From assembly GCF_029853675.1 (NCBI RefSeq), contig NZ_CP122539.1, positions 605,001-669,000 on the forward strand: a stretch of 64,000 bases of DNA. The letters are read 5' to 3'. Made by a program: the position numbers and the translations under genes. The notes below the pieces were generated by a model, which was given only the letters and a program-made list of their open reading frames with translations, searched no databases and had not been told where the DNA came from. How positions within the stretch are numbered: position 1 is the stretch's first letter; the number at the start of each line of letters is the position of its first letter. This stretch comes from Tenacibaculum tangerinum. GTDB lineage: Bacteria > Bacteroidota > Bacteroidia > Flavobacteriales > Flavobacteriaceae. Shown piece by piece: positions 43,755 to 53,548 of this stretch.

Positions 43755-46700
43755 ATTCATAGTATATATCATTTTTTCAATAATTCTTTTGAGTTGTAAT
43801 ACAGAGCCAAAAAAGTTATTTTCTGTCTTATCACCCCAAGACTCTGGAATCCATTTTAACAATAGCTTAAAAGATACTGTTGGTCAAAATATATTAGATT
43901 ACTTGTATTATTATAATGGTGGTGGTGTAGCTATTGGCGATATAAACAATGATGAACTTCCTGATATATTTTTTACATCAAACCAAAACCAGAATAGACT
44001 GTATTTAAACAAAGGAAACCTTGAATTTGAAGATATTACTGAAAAAGCTAAGATTGGTGGTGAAAATGATTGGAGTACAGGAGTAACTATGGCCGATGTA
44101 AATGGCGATGGTTTGCTCGATATATATGTATGCGCTGTAACTGGAACCAATGGATTTGTTGGTAAAAATGAACTCTTTATAAATAATGGAGATCTTACCT
44201 TTACCGAACGAGCAGAAGAATTTGGATTGGATTTTGATAATTATAGCTCCTCTGCTACGTTTTTCGATTATGATTTAGATGGCGATTTAGATTTGTACTT
44301 ACTAAACCATGCCATTCATACCGAAGAATCTTTTGGTAAAGCGAGTGTAAGAACCCATAGAACTTATGAAAGTGGTGATAAACTATTGAGGAATGATAAC
44401 AATAAGTTTGTTGATGTTAGTGAAAGTGCAGGTGTTTTTGGTGGAGCAAATGGTTATGGATTAGGATTAGCGATTTCAGATTTTAACCAAGATGGATATC
44501 CAGATATTTATGTAAGTAACGATTTTCATGAAGACGATTATTACTATTTGAATAATGGTAATGGTACATTTTCAGAATCTTTAAAAGATTATTTTGGGCA
44601 TGTTAGCAAATTTTCAATGGGTAACGATGCGGCCGATATCAATAACGATGGATATACCGATTTAATAACCTTAGATATGCTTCCCGACGATGAAAAGGTT
44701 TTAAAATCATCGGCTGGAGATGATAACATTCAATTGCAAAACTTACGCACCAAACAATTTGGTTACTATTATCAATATGCCAGAAACATGGTTCAGATAA
44801 ATCAAGGAGCCGACAGTTTCACAGAAATAGGGTTTTTAAGCAATATGGCTGCCACAGATTGGAGCTGGAGCGCATTAATTGCAGATTATGACCAGGATGG
44901 AAATCAAGATGTGTTTATCGCCAATGGAATTCCTAAACGTCCAAACGATTTAGACTATATCAAATACATCTCAAACAGTCAAATTAAAAAGAAAATAGAA
45001 ACCACCAATTTAATAGATAAAGAAGCCCTGAATTATATGCCCGATGGGAAATTGAAAAATGGCTTTTACCAAGGAAGCATCGATTTAAAATTCAATAATC
45101 AAACAGCAACTTGGGTTACAGAAAAGGCGTCATATTCTACCGGTTCGGCTTATGGAGATTTAGATAATGATGGCGATTTAGATTTGGTAACAAATAATAT
45201 TGGTGAGCCAGCAACGGTGTACATTAACAATACCAATACTAAAAAAAACTATCTAAAAATTCAATTCAACTATCTAAAAAACAATAGCTTTGGTATAGGT
45301 ACAAAAGTTAAGCTATATAATAGGGGAGGTATTCAATTCAAAGAACTGTTTCAGCAACGCGGATTTCAGTCTTCTTCGCAACCTATGTTGCATTTTGGAT
45401 TGGATAGTTTAAAAACCATTGACTCTATAAAAATAATTTGGCCAAATAAAACATATCAAACGCTAAAAAACATACATACAAATCAAAACTTGACCGTTTC
45501 GTATGAAAACGCAAAACCTTATGAATACAGTCTTTTAAAAAATCAAAAACCTCAAGTTTTTAAAAAAGTTGAAGACAATTTAGGTATCAATTATAGGCAT
45601 ACCGATAATAATTATATCGATTCCAATCGCAATAAATTAATCCCTTATCAAATTTCTGATAGAGGTCCAGCAATCGCTTTAGGCGATATAAATAACGATG
45701 GAAAACACGATGTGTTTTTTGGCAATGGCAAACACGTGCCCGCTGAAATATACCTCCAAAACAACGTTGGATTTGAGAAATATCAAGATGAACATTTACA
45801 AAGCAATGCCCTTGTCGAAGAGAGCTCAGCTATCATTTCAGACTTCAATAACGATAAAAAAAATGAGTTGTTTATTGCAGCTGGAGGCGGTGAGTTTTTT
45901 GGCAAATCAAAAGCACTTCAAAATAGCGTATATACCATTTCAGAAACAGGGCTGGAAACTACAAACATTCTTGAAGGCTATGAAGATACCGCTATAATTA
46001 AAGCAGTTGACTTTGATGTTGATGGTGATTTGGATGTGTTTGTAGGAAATGCAAGTATCTCCAATGATTTTGGGAAGATTCCAGAAAGTTACCTTTTGCA
46101 GAACGATGGTGCTGCGTTTAGTAAAAAATCGTTGGGTAAGGTAGGAATGGTAAGAGATGCCGTTTGGACAGATTTTAATGGCGATAATCAAGTAGACTTA
46201 ATCATAGTTGGTGAGTGGATGTCACCCGTGTTTTTTGAGAATAACAACGGTAATTTCATTGATAAAACGAACCATTATTTATCGACTCATTTAAACGGTT
46301 TATGGCGTGCTATTATTCCTTTTGATGTAGATAATGATGGTGATTTAGATTATATGCTCGGTAATTGGGGAACCAACACAAAGTTTAAAGCCTCTGAAAA
46401 ATTCCCAATGCTTATGTACTATGCCGATTTTGATAAAAATTCAAAAACGGAAACACTTTTAGCTACCGAAAAAGAAGGAAAATATTATACCTTAGAAGGA
46501 TTGGATGAATTAAGTTCTCAGCTAGTTAGTTTAACCAAAAAGAAATTTACGGCTTACAAAGATTTTGCAGGGAAACCAATCAATCAGGTTTTTGATAGCT
46601 CGGTTTTGAATGAAGCGAAAGTTTTTGAAGTTCATACGTTGGCCTCAGGCATTTTAAAAAATAATAACGGAAAGTTTACTTTTCAACCCTATAGTAACCA

Positions 46701-46986
46701 GTTACAGGTTGCCCCCATAAATAGTTTTGTCAAAATTACTGTATCAGGAAAAGACCGTGTGCTTTGTGCAGGAAATTATTTTGGGGTAAAACCATATCAC
46801 GGTCGTTTTGATGGTTTTTTAGGAGCGCTCATTTCAAGCGAAAATGAAATTGAATTAGGAAACACTTTGGGGTTAGACTTTTTCAACAAAGCTGTTACAA
46901 AACTAACAACCGTAACCTTCAATAACAAACAATACCTAATCGCTGTAATACATAATGACGATGTTCAAATTTATGAAATTAAATAA
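43747..46986 (+). CDS. FG-GAP/VCBS repeat lipoprotein with ASPIC/UnbV domain (2)
   Basis: A 1079-residue paralogue of the preceding protein, same plan throughout: lipobox LLSCNT (Cys about 16), N-terminal FG-GAP repeats (DINNDELPDIFF, DVNGDGLLDIYV, DYDLDGDLDLYL, DFNQDGYPDIYV, DLDNDGDLDLVT), UnbV domain (QRGFQSSSQPMLHFGL, IKIIWPNK), then a second repeat block (DINNDGKHDVFF, DFDVDGDLDVFV, DVDNDGDLDYML). The two arose by tandem duplication and have since diverged. Its 3' end overlaps the haloperoxidase-like gene by 14 nt, so the three are translationally linked. Confidence 0.88.
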   Translation: MNKFIVYIIFSIILLSCNTEPKKLFSVLSPQDSGIHFNNSLKDTVGQNILDYLYYYNGGGVAIGDINNDELPDIFFTSNQNQNRLYLNKGNLEFEDITEKAKIGGENDWSTGVTMADVNGDGLLDIYVCAVTGTNGFVGKNELFINNGDLTFTERAEEFGLDFDNYSSSATFFDYDLDGDLDLYLLNHAIHTEESFGKASVRTHRTYESGDKLLRNDNNKFVDVSESAGVFGGANGYGLGLAISDFNQDGYPDIYVSNDFHEDDYYYLNNGNGTFSESLKDYFGHVSKFSMGNDAADINNDGYTDLITLDMLPDDEKVLKSSAGDDNIQLQNLRTKQFGYYYQYARNMVQINQGADSFTEIGFLSNMAATDWSWSALIADYDQDGNQDVFIANGIPKRPNDLDYIKYISNSQIKKKIETTNLIDKEALNYMPDGKLKNGFYQGSIDLKFNNQTATWVTEKASYSTGSAYGDLDNDGDLDLVTNNIGEPATVYINNTNTKKNYLKIQFNYLKNNSFGIGTKVKLYNRGGIQFKELFQQRGFQSSSQPMLHFGLDSLKTIDSIKIIWPNKTYQTLKNIHTNQNLTVSYENAKPYEYSLLKNQKPQVFKKVEDNLGINYRHTDNNYIDSNRNKLIPYQISDRGPAIALGDINNDGKHDVFFGNGKHVPAEIYLQNNVGFEKYQDEHLQSNALVEESSAIISDFNNDKKNELFIAAGGGEFFGKSKALQNSVYTISETGLETTNILEGYEDTAIIKAVDFDVDGDLDVFVGNASISNDFGKIPESYLLQNDGAAFSKKSLGKVGMVRDAVWTDFNGDNQVDLIIVGEWMSPVFFENNNGNFIDKTNHYLSTHLNGLWRAIIPFDVDNDGDLDYMLGNWGTNTKFKASEKFPMLMYYADFDKNSKTETLLATEKEGKYYTLEGLDELSSQLVSLTKKKFTAYKDFAGKPINQVFDSSVLNEAKVFEVHTLASGILKNNNGKFTFQPYSNQLQVAPINSFVKITVSGKDRVLCAGNYFGVKPYHGRFDGFLGALISSENEIELGNTLGLDFFNKAVTKLTTVTFNNKQYLIAVIHNDDVQIYEIK

Positions 46987-48301
46987 GGCATGTGTAATAC
47001 TTGCAGGATGTGCAATATTACAAAGTTGTAACACTAAAAAAGAGCCCATCGAAGTAACCCCCTTAAATTATTTTGATGCTGTTGATTTGGTTACAGAAAT
47101 CATGATTCACGATGTTTTTTCACCTCCAGTAGCAAGCCGGGTTTATGTATATCCCAACATAGCTGCTTTTGAAATTATAGCTCAAAATAATGAAGCGTAT
47201 ACATCTTTATCTGAACAACTAAACGGATTAACCCCAATACCAAAGACAGAAAACCCAAGCGTAAATTTAAAAGTTTCGGCTTTGGTGGCTCACCTGGAGC
47301 TAAGTAAGGCCCTCATTTTTTCTGAAGATAAAATGATTCATTTAAGAGATAGTTTGTACGGGGTATGGAGTGATAAAAATGAAGCGGAGTTTAAAGCTTC
47401 AGAAGCCTATGGATTAAAAGTTGCCGATCATATTAAAAATTGGATGGATTCGGATAACTATAACCAAACTAGAACAATGCATAAGTTTAATGTAGATACC
47501 GACGACCCATCACGTTGGCAACCAACACCACCTGCATATATGGATGGAATTGAACCGCATTGGAACAAAATTAGAACTATGGTTTTAGATTCCGCTTCGC
47601 AGTTTAAACCAATTCCGCCTCCGCAGTTTTCTTTAGAGGAGGGCTCGCAATTCCACAAGGAGCTAATGGAGGTTTATACGGTAAGTCAAGATATCACAAA
47701 AAAAGGAGATGATTGTGAAGAAATAGAGATTGCTCAGTTTTGGGATTGTAACCCATTTGTGTCGGTTACCCGTGGTCATTTAATGTTTGCAACAAAAAAG
47801 ATTTCACCAGGTGCCCATTGGATTGGTATTACGAAGATAGCATCGAAAAATAAAAATTTTGATTTTAACGAAACTGTTTATGCATTTACAAAAACCTCTA
47901 TAGGTATTTTTGAAGCCTTTATTAGCTGCTGGGATGAAAAGTATAGAAGTAATCTGATAAGACCAGAAACCTTGATTAATCAACATCTTGATGAAAAATG
48001 GAAACCAATCTTGCAAACACCACCGTTTCCAGAATATACCAGTGGACATTCGGTAGTATCGGGGTCTGCATCCGCAATACTCACATCAATTTTTGGAGAT
48101 AATTTTAGATTTATTGATGACACAGAAGTTCAATTTGGATTGCCCAAGAGAACATTTACCTCATTTAATGCAGCAGCAGAAGAAGCCGCAATTAGTAGAT
48201 TGTACGGAGGTATTCACTACAAAGCAGCCATAGAAGAAGGATTCAAACAAGGAAAAAATGTAGGAGAATTAGTTGTCGAAAAAATCAAGATGAAGCCATA
48301 G
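46973..48301 (+). CDS. Vanadium haloperoxidase/PAP2-superfamily lipoprotein
   Basis: A 442-residue protein with lipobox LQSCNT (Cys about 19). The acid-phosphatase/vanadate site is complete: Lys323 and Arg330-Pro331 in KYRSNLIRP (KX6RP), TSGHS with His359, and SRLYGGIH with Ser408-Arg409 and His415 (SRX5H). This superfamily includes vanadium haloperoxidases and PAP2 phosphatases; sequence alone does not decide between them. Length and Bacteroidota context (next to VCBS/UnbV proteins) favour the haloperoxidase-like group. The ATG at 46973 is chosen because it gives the lipoprotein signal. Linked by overlap to the UnbV pair. Confidence 0.85.
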   Translation: MKLNKACVILAGCAILQSCNTKKEPIEVTPLNYFDAVDLVTEIMIHDVFSPPVASRVYVYPNIAAFEIIAQNNEAYTSLSEQLNGLTPIPKTENPSVNLKVSALVAHLELSKALIFSEDKMIHLRDSLYGVWSDKNEAEFKASEAYGLKVADHIKNWMDSDNYNQTRTMHKFNVDTDDPSRWQPTPPAYMDGIEPHWNKIRTMVLDSASQFKPIPPPQFSLEEGSQFHKELMEVYTVSQDITKKGDDCEEIEIAQFWDCNPFVSVTRGHLMFATKKISPGAHWIGITKIASKNKNFDFNETVYAFTKTSIGIFEAFISCWDEKYRSNLIRPETLINQHLDEKWKPILQTPPFPEYTSGHSVVSGSASAILTSIFGDNFRFIDDTEVQFGLPKRTFTSFNAAAEEAAISRLYGGIHYKAAIEEGFKQGKNVGELVVEKIKMKP

Positions 48302-48313
48302 ATTATAGAAAGT

Positions 48314-49219
48314 ATGAAGAAAATTATTGTATCAGGAAGCATAATAGTATTTCTAATAGTTATAGGTTGGTACTTTTTTGTGAAAGACTACGATTATAAA
48401 ATTTCATTTAGTACAAATCAAGCACCTGGTATCGTTTATAATACTCTTTTGGGATGGAATAATTGGGAGCCAATAAACAAAAAGGCAGTGGTTACAAATT
48501 ATAAAGTTCCATTTTCAGAATTGACTCAGCAACTGAATGTTTCAGATTCTATTATTACTATTAATTGGTTAATCGAAAGAAAATCAGATTCCATTACAAA
48601 AGTAACTGCCCTATTAAAGGATGTAAAACATAGCTTGCATCAAAAAATGATGATTCCATTTTCTAAAACAGATTTTGTAAAACGAAGTCTTACAACAGTA
48701 AAACATATTAGAGAAGGACTCAAAATACATAATACAGAATATAAGTTGTCTTTAGTAGAAGAAGCTGTTTTTACTAAGCAAACCTGTGCATACATTACTT
48801 TGAGTTGCAAGATGAATGAAAAAGCAAAACTAATGATAGCCCATACTATTGATGTTATGGACTATTTAAGAAACAACGAAATTGAACGTATTGGTAACCC
48901 TTTTCTTCAAGTTACACAATGGGATTTGAACAAAGATTTCATCACATTTGATTTTTGCTTTCCAATCGCAAATGATAAAAGTTACCCAAAATCAAAACTA
49001 ATAAAAATTAAAACTGTTGAACAAACAAAAGCTTTAAAAACAGTTTTCAACGGAAACTACAAAATATCAGATAGAGGCTGGTTTACCTTGTTAGATTATG
49101 CCGATAGAAAAAATATAGCTATTAAAACCTTACCTATTGAAGTTTTTTTAAATGATCCGCATTCGGGAGGTAATGAACTAGATTGGCAAGCAGAAATATA
49201 TGTGCCATTAAAGAATTAA
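48314..49219 (+). CDS. Membrane-anchored SRPBCC/GyrI-like effector-binding protein
   Basis: A 301-residue protein: one N-terminal membrane helix (about 4-22, IIVSGSIIVFLIVIGWYFF), a middle region that may be SRPBCC-like, and a C-terminal GyrI/AraC effector-binding-like domain (about 155-300) ending in GGNELDWQAEIYVPL, typical for that domain. No DNA-binding part is present. It follows the haloperoxidase-like gene by 12 nt. It may bind a small hydrophobic ligand at the membrane; true role unknown. Probably the last gene of this operon. Confidence 0.72.
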   Translation: MKKIIVSGSIIVFLIVIGWYFFVKDYDYKISFSTNQAPGIVYNTLLGWNNWEPINKKAVVTNYKVPFSELTQQLNVSDSIITINWLIERKSDSITKVTALLKDVKHSLHQKMMIPFSKTDFVKRSLTTVKHIREGLKIHNTEYKLSLVEEAVFTKQTCAYITLSCKMNEKAKLMIAHTIDVMDYLRNNEIERIGNPFLQVTQWDLNKDFITFDFCFPIANDKSYPKSKLIKIKTVEQTKALKTVFNGNYKISDRGWFTLLDYADRKNIAIKTLPIEVFLNDPHSGGNELDWQAEIYVPLKN

Positions 49220-49220
49220 C

Positions 49221-49242
49221 CTAGAAAATCTAGTTTTGTTTT
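49221..49242 (+). terminator. Weak terminator-like hairpin
   Basis: CTAGA (49221-49225) / TCTAG (49229-49233) with an AAA loop, followed by TTTTGTTTT. The stem is short; it may still mark the end of the UnbV operon. Confidence 0.4.
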
Positions 49243-49245
49243 AAT

Positions 49246-49342
49246 TGCAAGGCAATAGCCAAGCTTTTAATTAACAGAGGATTGCTTCGAAATACGCAAC
49301 TATTTTTTTTCAATACCCAGTATGCTTGCATCTGGGTATTTT
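49246..49342 (+). repeat. Dispersed ~95-bp repeat, copy D
   Basis: Contains CAATAGCCAAGCTTTTAAT, GATTGCTTCGAAAT, an eight-T run, and AATACCCAGTATGCTTGC followed by CTGGGTATT. The last two blocks form a nearly perfect hairpin (AATACCCAG/CTGGGTATT outer stem, ATGC/GCAT inner). It lies about 50 bp before the LacI-type palindrome of the GH13 operon. Confidence 0.75.
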
Positions 49343-49389
49343 ATTTAGAAAAAATTTCAGATCACAAGCCTTAAAAAATATTCAAAAAT

Positions 49390-49403
49390 CGAAAACGATT
49401 TCG
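49390..49403. promoter_or_regulatory. LacI-type operator before the GH13 operon
   Basis: CGAAAACGATTTCG, flanked by T and A, is nearly the same as the perfect palindrome at 35318-35331 before susC. It lies about 105 bp before the GH13 start and suggests that one LacI protein controls both blocks. Confidence 0.72.
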
Positions 49404-49506
49404 ATTGATAAATCATCCTTTTTTAGTGTCTAAAATTGTTAAATATTTTATTTATCTAGAAATTGTAGAGGTGTAGATCAATTGACGAACACTGTAAGTC
49501 AAGTAA

Positions 49507-51255
49507 ATGGATAAACTAATAGCGATTGTTTTAATAATTTTAATTACGTCAGCCTGCAAAAACAAAGGGAAAAAAATGGAGGAATTTAAAGAAGAGAATA
49601 TATCAAAAGATTCAAAAACATGGTGGAAAGAAGGAGTTTTATATCAAATATATCCACAGAGTTTTAAAGATTCCGATGGTGATGGCTTTGGTGATTTTAG
49701 AGGTGTTATTGAAAAACTAGATTATCTCGAATCCTTAGGAATTACAATGGTTTGGATGAACCCTTTTTTCGAATCTCCATTAGTCGATAATGGATATGAT
49801 GTAAGCAATTATAAAGCAGTTCATTCTAGGTATGGTACCATGGATGATTTTAAGGAAATGATTGAAAAGATGCAAGCCCGTGGAATCAAATTTGTTTTAG
49901 ATATCGTTGTAAATCACAGTAGTAACGAACATGAATGGTTCAAACAGGCAAGTAGTTCTAGAGATAACAAATATTATAATTACTATCACTGGTGGCCGGC
50001 AGAAAAAGGAAAACCGCCACATAGACATAGTATTTTCGACCCTGAAGGTGGTTGGCATTTCAATAAAGCGACGAATTCATACTATTTACATACGTTTGCC
50101 CAAGCTCAACCTGATTTAAACTGGGAAAACCCTAAGTTACGTCAAGAAGTGTATGATATAATGAAATTTTGGGCTGAAAAAGGAGTTGATGGCTTTCGTT
50201 TAGATGCATTTCAATTTTCAAGTAAAGACACTACATATCCAGAATTTCCAGAAGGATATGAAAAAGATTTTATAAAATGGCATGGCATGCGCCCGCAATT
50301 ACATACTTATCTTAAAGAAATGTATAAAGAGGTGATAGAACCATATAACATTTTTGCTGTTGCCGAAGGAGCAGGAAGTACGCTACAAGATGCGCACGAC
50401 CTTGTTGATGAAGACAGAAAAGAATTGCAAACCGCCTACCATTTTGAATATGTCGATATGTCTAGAACCACAGCTGGTTATAAATTGACTGATTTCAAAA
50501 CTGTTTTCACAAAGTGGGATACCTCTTTTGCTGAAAAAGGATGGTTAGCCATCTTTTTATCGAATCATGATAATTCTAGATTGGTCAACCGATTTGGAAA
50601 CCCCAGTACAGCTTACCGAAGGGTGTCTACCCAAATGTTAAATACGTTTTTACTAAGTATGAGAGGTACACCTTATACCTATTACGGAGATGAATTGGGT
50701 ATGACCAATATAGATATGCCAAGGATAGAAGAATATGTAGATGTATCTGCAATAGGAGAATATGGAATGGCAAAGGCAAGAGGTGATAATATGGAGGAAT
50801 TTATGAAACAGTTAAATTATAACTCTCGAGAAAACGGACGTACACCCATGCAATGGGATGACTCTGAAAATGCAGGTTTTACCACAGGAACGCCTTGGAA
50901 ACGAGTAAATGATAACTACAAAGAAATTAATGTTGCTAACCAAGAAAAGTCTCCTAATAGTGTATTGAATCACTTTAGAAAAATGGTCAAATTAAGAAAA
51001 GAAAACGAAGTTTTGGTGTATGGAGATTATCAATTACTAGATGCAGAAAATGACGAAACTTACTGTTTTACAAGAACTTTAGATGACGTAAAAGTCTTGG
51101 TTCTATTAAATTTTACAGATCATGATTCAAGTATAGAATTATCAGAAATTAGTAATAACAAAGAAATCCTTATCAATAATTATGATGTTTTAACAATTTT
51201 AGAAAAACAAGTTACATTGAAAGCTTACCAAGCGGTACTACTTTCAATTAAATAA
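49507..51255 (+). CDS. GH13 alpha-glucosidase/oligo-1,6-glucosidase-like lipoprotein
   Basis: A 582-residue GH13 enzyme with a lipoprotein signal (ILITSACKN, Cys about 17), so periplasmic or surface-bound. Opening motif WWKEGVLYQIYPQSFKDSDG is typical of oligo-1,6-glucosidase, alpha-glucosidase and trehalose-6-P hydrolase types (shown in full length of 20). Catalytic residues: nucleophile Asp233 (GFRLDAFQF), acid/base Glu287 (VAEGAG), Asp355 (LSNHDNSR). It releases glucose from short alpha-glucosides; linkage preference cannot be read. First gene of the operon, with a LacI-type palindrome upstream; GH97 follows after 24 nt. Confidence 0.9.
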   Translation: MDKLIAIVLIILITSACKNKGKKMEEFKEENISKDSKTWWKEGVLYQIYPQSFKDSDGDGFGDFRGVIEKLDYLESLGITMVWMNPFFESPLVDNGYDVSNYKAVHSRYGTMDDFKEMIEKMQARGIKFVLDIVVNHSSNEHEWFKQASSSRDNKYYNYYHWWPAEKGKPPHRHSIFDPEGGWHFNKATNSYYLHTFAQAQPDLNWENPKLRQEVYDIMKFWAEKGVDGFRLDAFQFSSKDTTYPEFPEGYEKDFIKWHGMRPQLHTYLKEMYKEVIEPYNIFAVAEGAGSTLQDAHDLVDEDRKELQTAYHFEYVDMSRTTAGYKLTDFKTVFTKWDTSFAEKGWLAIFLSNHDNSRLVNRFGNPSTAYRRVSTQMLNTFLLSMRGTPYTYYGDELGMTNIDMPRIEEYVDVSAIGEYGMAKARGDNMEEFMKQLNYNSRENGRTPMQWDDSENAGFTTGTPWKRVNDNYKEINVANQEKSPNSVLNHFRKMVKLRKENEVLVYGDYQLLDAENDETYCFTRTLDDVKVLVLLNFTDHDSSIELSEISNNKEILINNYDVLTILEKQVTLKAYQAVLLSIK

Positions 51256-51279
51256 TAATTTAAAATACAAAAACCAATT

Positions 51280-53421
51280 ATGAATAAATTAAAACAACTC
51301 ATGTACGTCACACTTTTTGCAAGTGTACCGTTTTTTATGTCTTGTCAAAAACAAGAAAGTAGTTTTACAGTCAACTCACCAGATGCCAATATTTCAGTAG
51401 TATTTGCGCTTACAAATTCTGGTCAGCCCATGTATAAGGTTGACTATAAAAACAAAACTATTATCGATTCATCATTTATGAGTTTCGAATTTAAAGATTT
51501 GCCAGCGATGAAAGATGATTTTAAAATTGTGGGTACATCTACTAATAGTGTTGATGAAAACTGGGAGATGCCTTGGGGTGAACAACTTACCGTTAGAAAT
51601 AATTACAACGAATTTGTTGTAAACTTAGAAGAGACTTCTCAAACCAAAAGACAGCTTAACATTCATTTTAAAGTGTATGATGACGGTGTAGGTTTTAGAT
51701 ACGAATTTCCTGAGCAACCCAACTTAAAAGAAGTTTTAATAACAGATGAAAACACTCAGTTTAATTTAACTGGCGATCATGATGTATGGTGGCAACCTGG
51801 AGATTGGGATCTCTACGAGCATTTATACCATGCAACAAAACTTTCTAAAATAGATGCCATTTCCTTAAAAGATAATCCTGACTTACATGCAGTGCACATA
51901 CCACAAAACGCAGTAAATACACCTGTTACCATGAAAACAGATGATGGTATGTATTTAAGTTTTCACGAAGCCGACCTAACAAATTACGCAGGAATGACCT
52001 TAAAAGTCGATCGTGAAAATTTAGCTTTACAAAGTGAGTTGGTAGGTTCAGAACGATTAGGAGGTAAGGCAAAACTAACAGTACCATTTAATACACCATG
52101 GCGAAGCATCCAAATTGCAGAACGTGCTGGTGATTTAATAGAATCGAAACTTATTGTAAACTTAAACGACCCTAATAAAATAGGCGATGTAAGTTATTTT
52201 ACCCCAATGAAATATGTTGGTATTTGGTGGGAAATGCATATAGGTAAATCTACCTGGGACATGAGTGCAACGCAAGATATGAGCACTTGGATGGGTGATA
52301 AAGAAAGCGGATCAAAACATGGTGCCACGACCGAAAATGCCAAGATATATATTGATTTTGCATCAGAAAATGGTTTCAAAGGGTTATTAGTTGAAGGTTG
52401 GAACACTGGATGGGAAAAATGGCGAGCCAATGGCGATATTAGAGAAGGGCTTTTTGATTTTATGACACCATATCCCGATTACGATTTTGATGAAGTTATG
52501 GCGTATGCGAAAGACAAAGGTGTAGAAGTAATTATGCACCATGAAACTTCGGCAGCACCATTAACCTATGAAAAGCAAATGGATGAAGCGTATACTTTTA
52601 TGAAAGATAATGGTATGAACTCAGTAAAAACAGGTTATGTTGGTGAAATTATTCCAAAAGGAGAATATCACCACGGACAATGGATGGTAAACCACTATCA
52701 GAAAGTATTGGAAAAAGCGGCAGAGAAGAAAGTCGCCGTAAATGCACACGAGCCTATTAAGGCAACAGGTAAGCGCAGAACCTATCCTAATGCTATTTCT
52801 CGTGAAGGTTTAAGAGGTCAAGAGTTTAACGCTTGGGGTACTGATGGGGGTAACCCACCAGAACATTTACCAATAATAGCATTTACCAGAATGTTGGCTG
52901 GCCCAATAGATTTTACCCCAGGAATATTCAATATAAAATTTGATGAGTATAAAAAGAACAATCAAGTAAGTACCACATTGTCACATCAGCTAGCACTTTA
53001 TGTAGTTATTTATAGCCCCATACAAATGGTGGCAGATTTGCCAGAACATTATATGTTAGATGGTAAAACACATCCAATGCTTCAATTTATTAAAGATGTT
53101 GGGGTTGATTGGCAACAAACCAAAGTACTAGATGGTGAAGTAGGCGATTTCGTTGTTATTGCACGTAAAGAGCGTAAAACAGGAAATTGGTTTGTGGGAG
53201 GTATTACCGGTGACAATGCGAGAAAACAGACTGTAAACTTCGATTTTTTAGAAGCTGATAAAACTTATGAAGCTATTATTTATAAAGATGCACCCGATTC
53301 ACACTGGGATGATAATCCACAAGCTTTTGAAATTGAAAAAATAGACGTAACCAACACCTCTAAATTAGATATACAATTAGCCGCAGGAGGCGGATTTGCC
53401 ATAAGTATTATGGAAAAATAG
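51280..53421 (+). CDS. susB: GH97 alpha-glucosidase, SusB-like
   Basis: A 713-residue GH97 enzyme, exported (lipoprotein-like leader with FFMSCQK, Cys about 22). The N-terminal beta-sandwich (about 30-270) precedes a TIM barrel with LLVEGWNTGW, then MHHETS (Glu422), NAHEPIKATGKRRTYPN (Glu491) and RGQEFNAW (Glu515). The 69- and 24-residue gaps match Glu439, Glu508 and Glu532 of B. thetaiotaomicron SusB as I recall, which is an inverting, Ca-dependent alpha-glucosidase. It probably acts with the GH13 lipoprotein to release glucose before import. Confidence 0.92.
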   Translation: MNKLKQLMYVTLFASVPFFMSCQKQESSFTVNSPDANISVVFALTNSGQPMYKVDYKNKTIIDSSFMSFEFKDLPAMKDDFKIVGTSTNSVDENWEMPWGEQLTVRNNYNEFVVNLEETSQTKRQLNIHFKVYDDGVGFRYEFPEQPNLKEVLITDENTQFNLTGDHDVWWQPGDWDLYEHLYHATKLSKIDAISLKDNPDLHAVHIPQNAVNTPVTMKTDDGMYLSFHEADLTNYAGMTLKVDRENLALQSELVGSERLGGKAKLTVPFNTPWRSIQIAERAGDLIESKLIVNLNDPNKIGDVSYFTPMKYVGIWWEMHIGKSTWDMSATQDMSTWMGDKESGSKHGATTENAKIYIDFASENGFKGLLVEGWNTGWEKWRANGDIREGLFDFMTPYPDYDFDEVMAYAKDKGVEVIMHHETSAAPLTYEKQMDEAYTFMKDNGMNSVKTGYVGEIIPKGEYHHGQWMVNHYQKVLEKAAEKKVAVNAHEPIKATGKRRTYPNAISREGLRGQEFNAWGTDGGNPPEHLPIIAFTRMLAGPIDFTPGIFNIKFDEYKKNNQVSTTLSHQLALYVVIYSPIQMVADLPEHYMLDGKTHPMLQFIKDVGVDWQQTKVLDGEVGDFVVIARKERKTGNWFVGGITGDNARKQTVNFDFLEADKTYEAIIYKDAPDSHWDDNPQAFEIEKIDVTNTSKLDIQLAAGGGFAISIMEK

Positions 53422-53548
53422 AAAAAAACATAACAAACAACTAGATTCAACGATAAGGTTAAAATACGTCATCAAGTTTTTTCTATAAAATCATCAAGAT
53501 AGACTGACGATATTTTAACCTTATTTTAATATCGCAAAAACGAAACAA

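Noticed and set aside
41300..46400. Repetitive DNA in the UnbV genes as a tandem or CRISPR repeat
   Set aside because: The similarity comes from in-frame FG-GAP motifs (DxDxDGxxD) coding for protein; spacing and sequence are not those of a CRISPR array.
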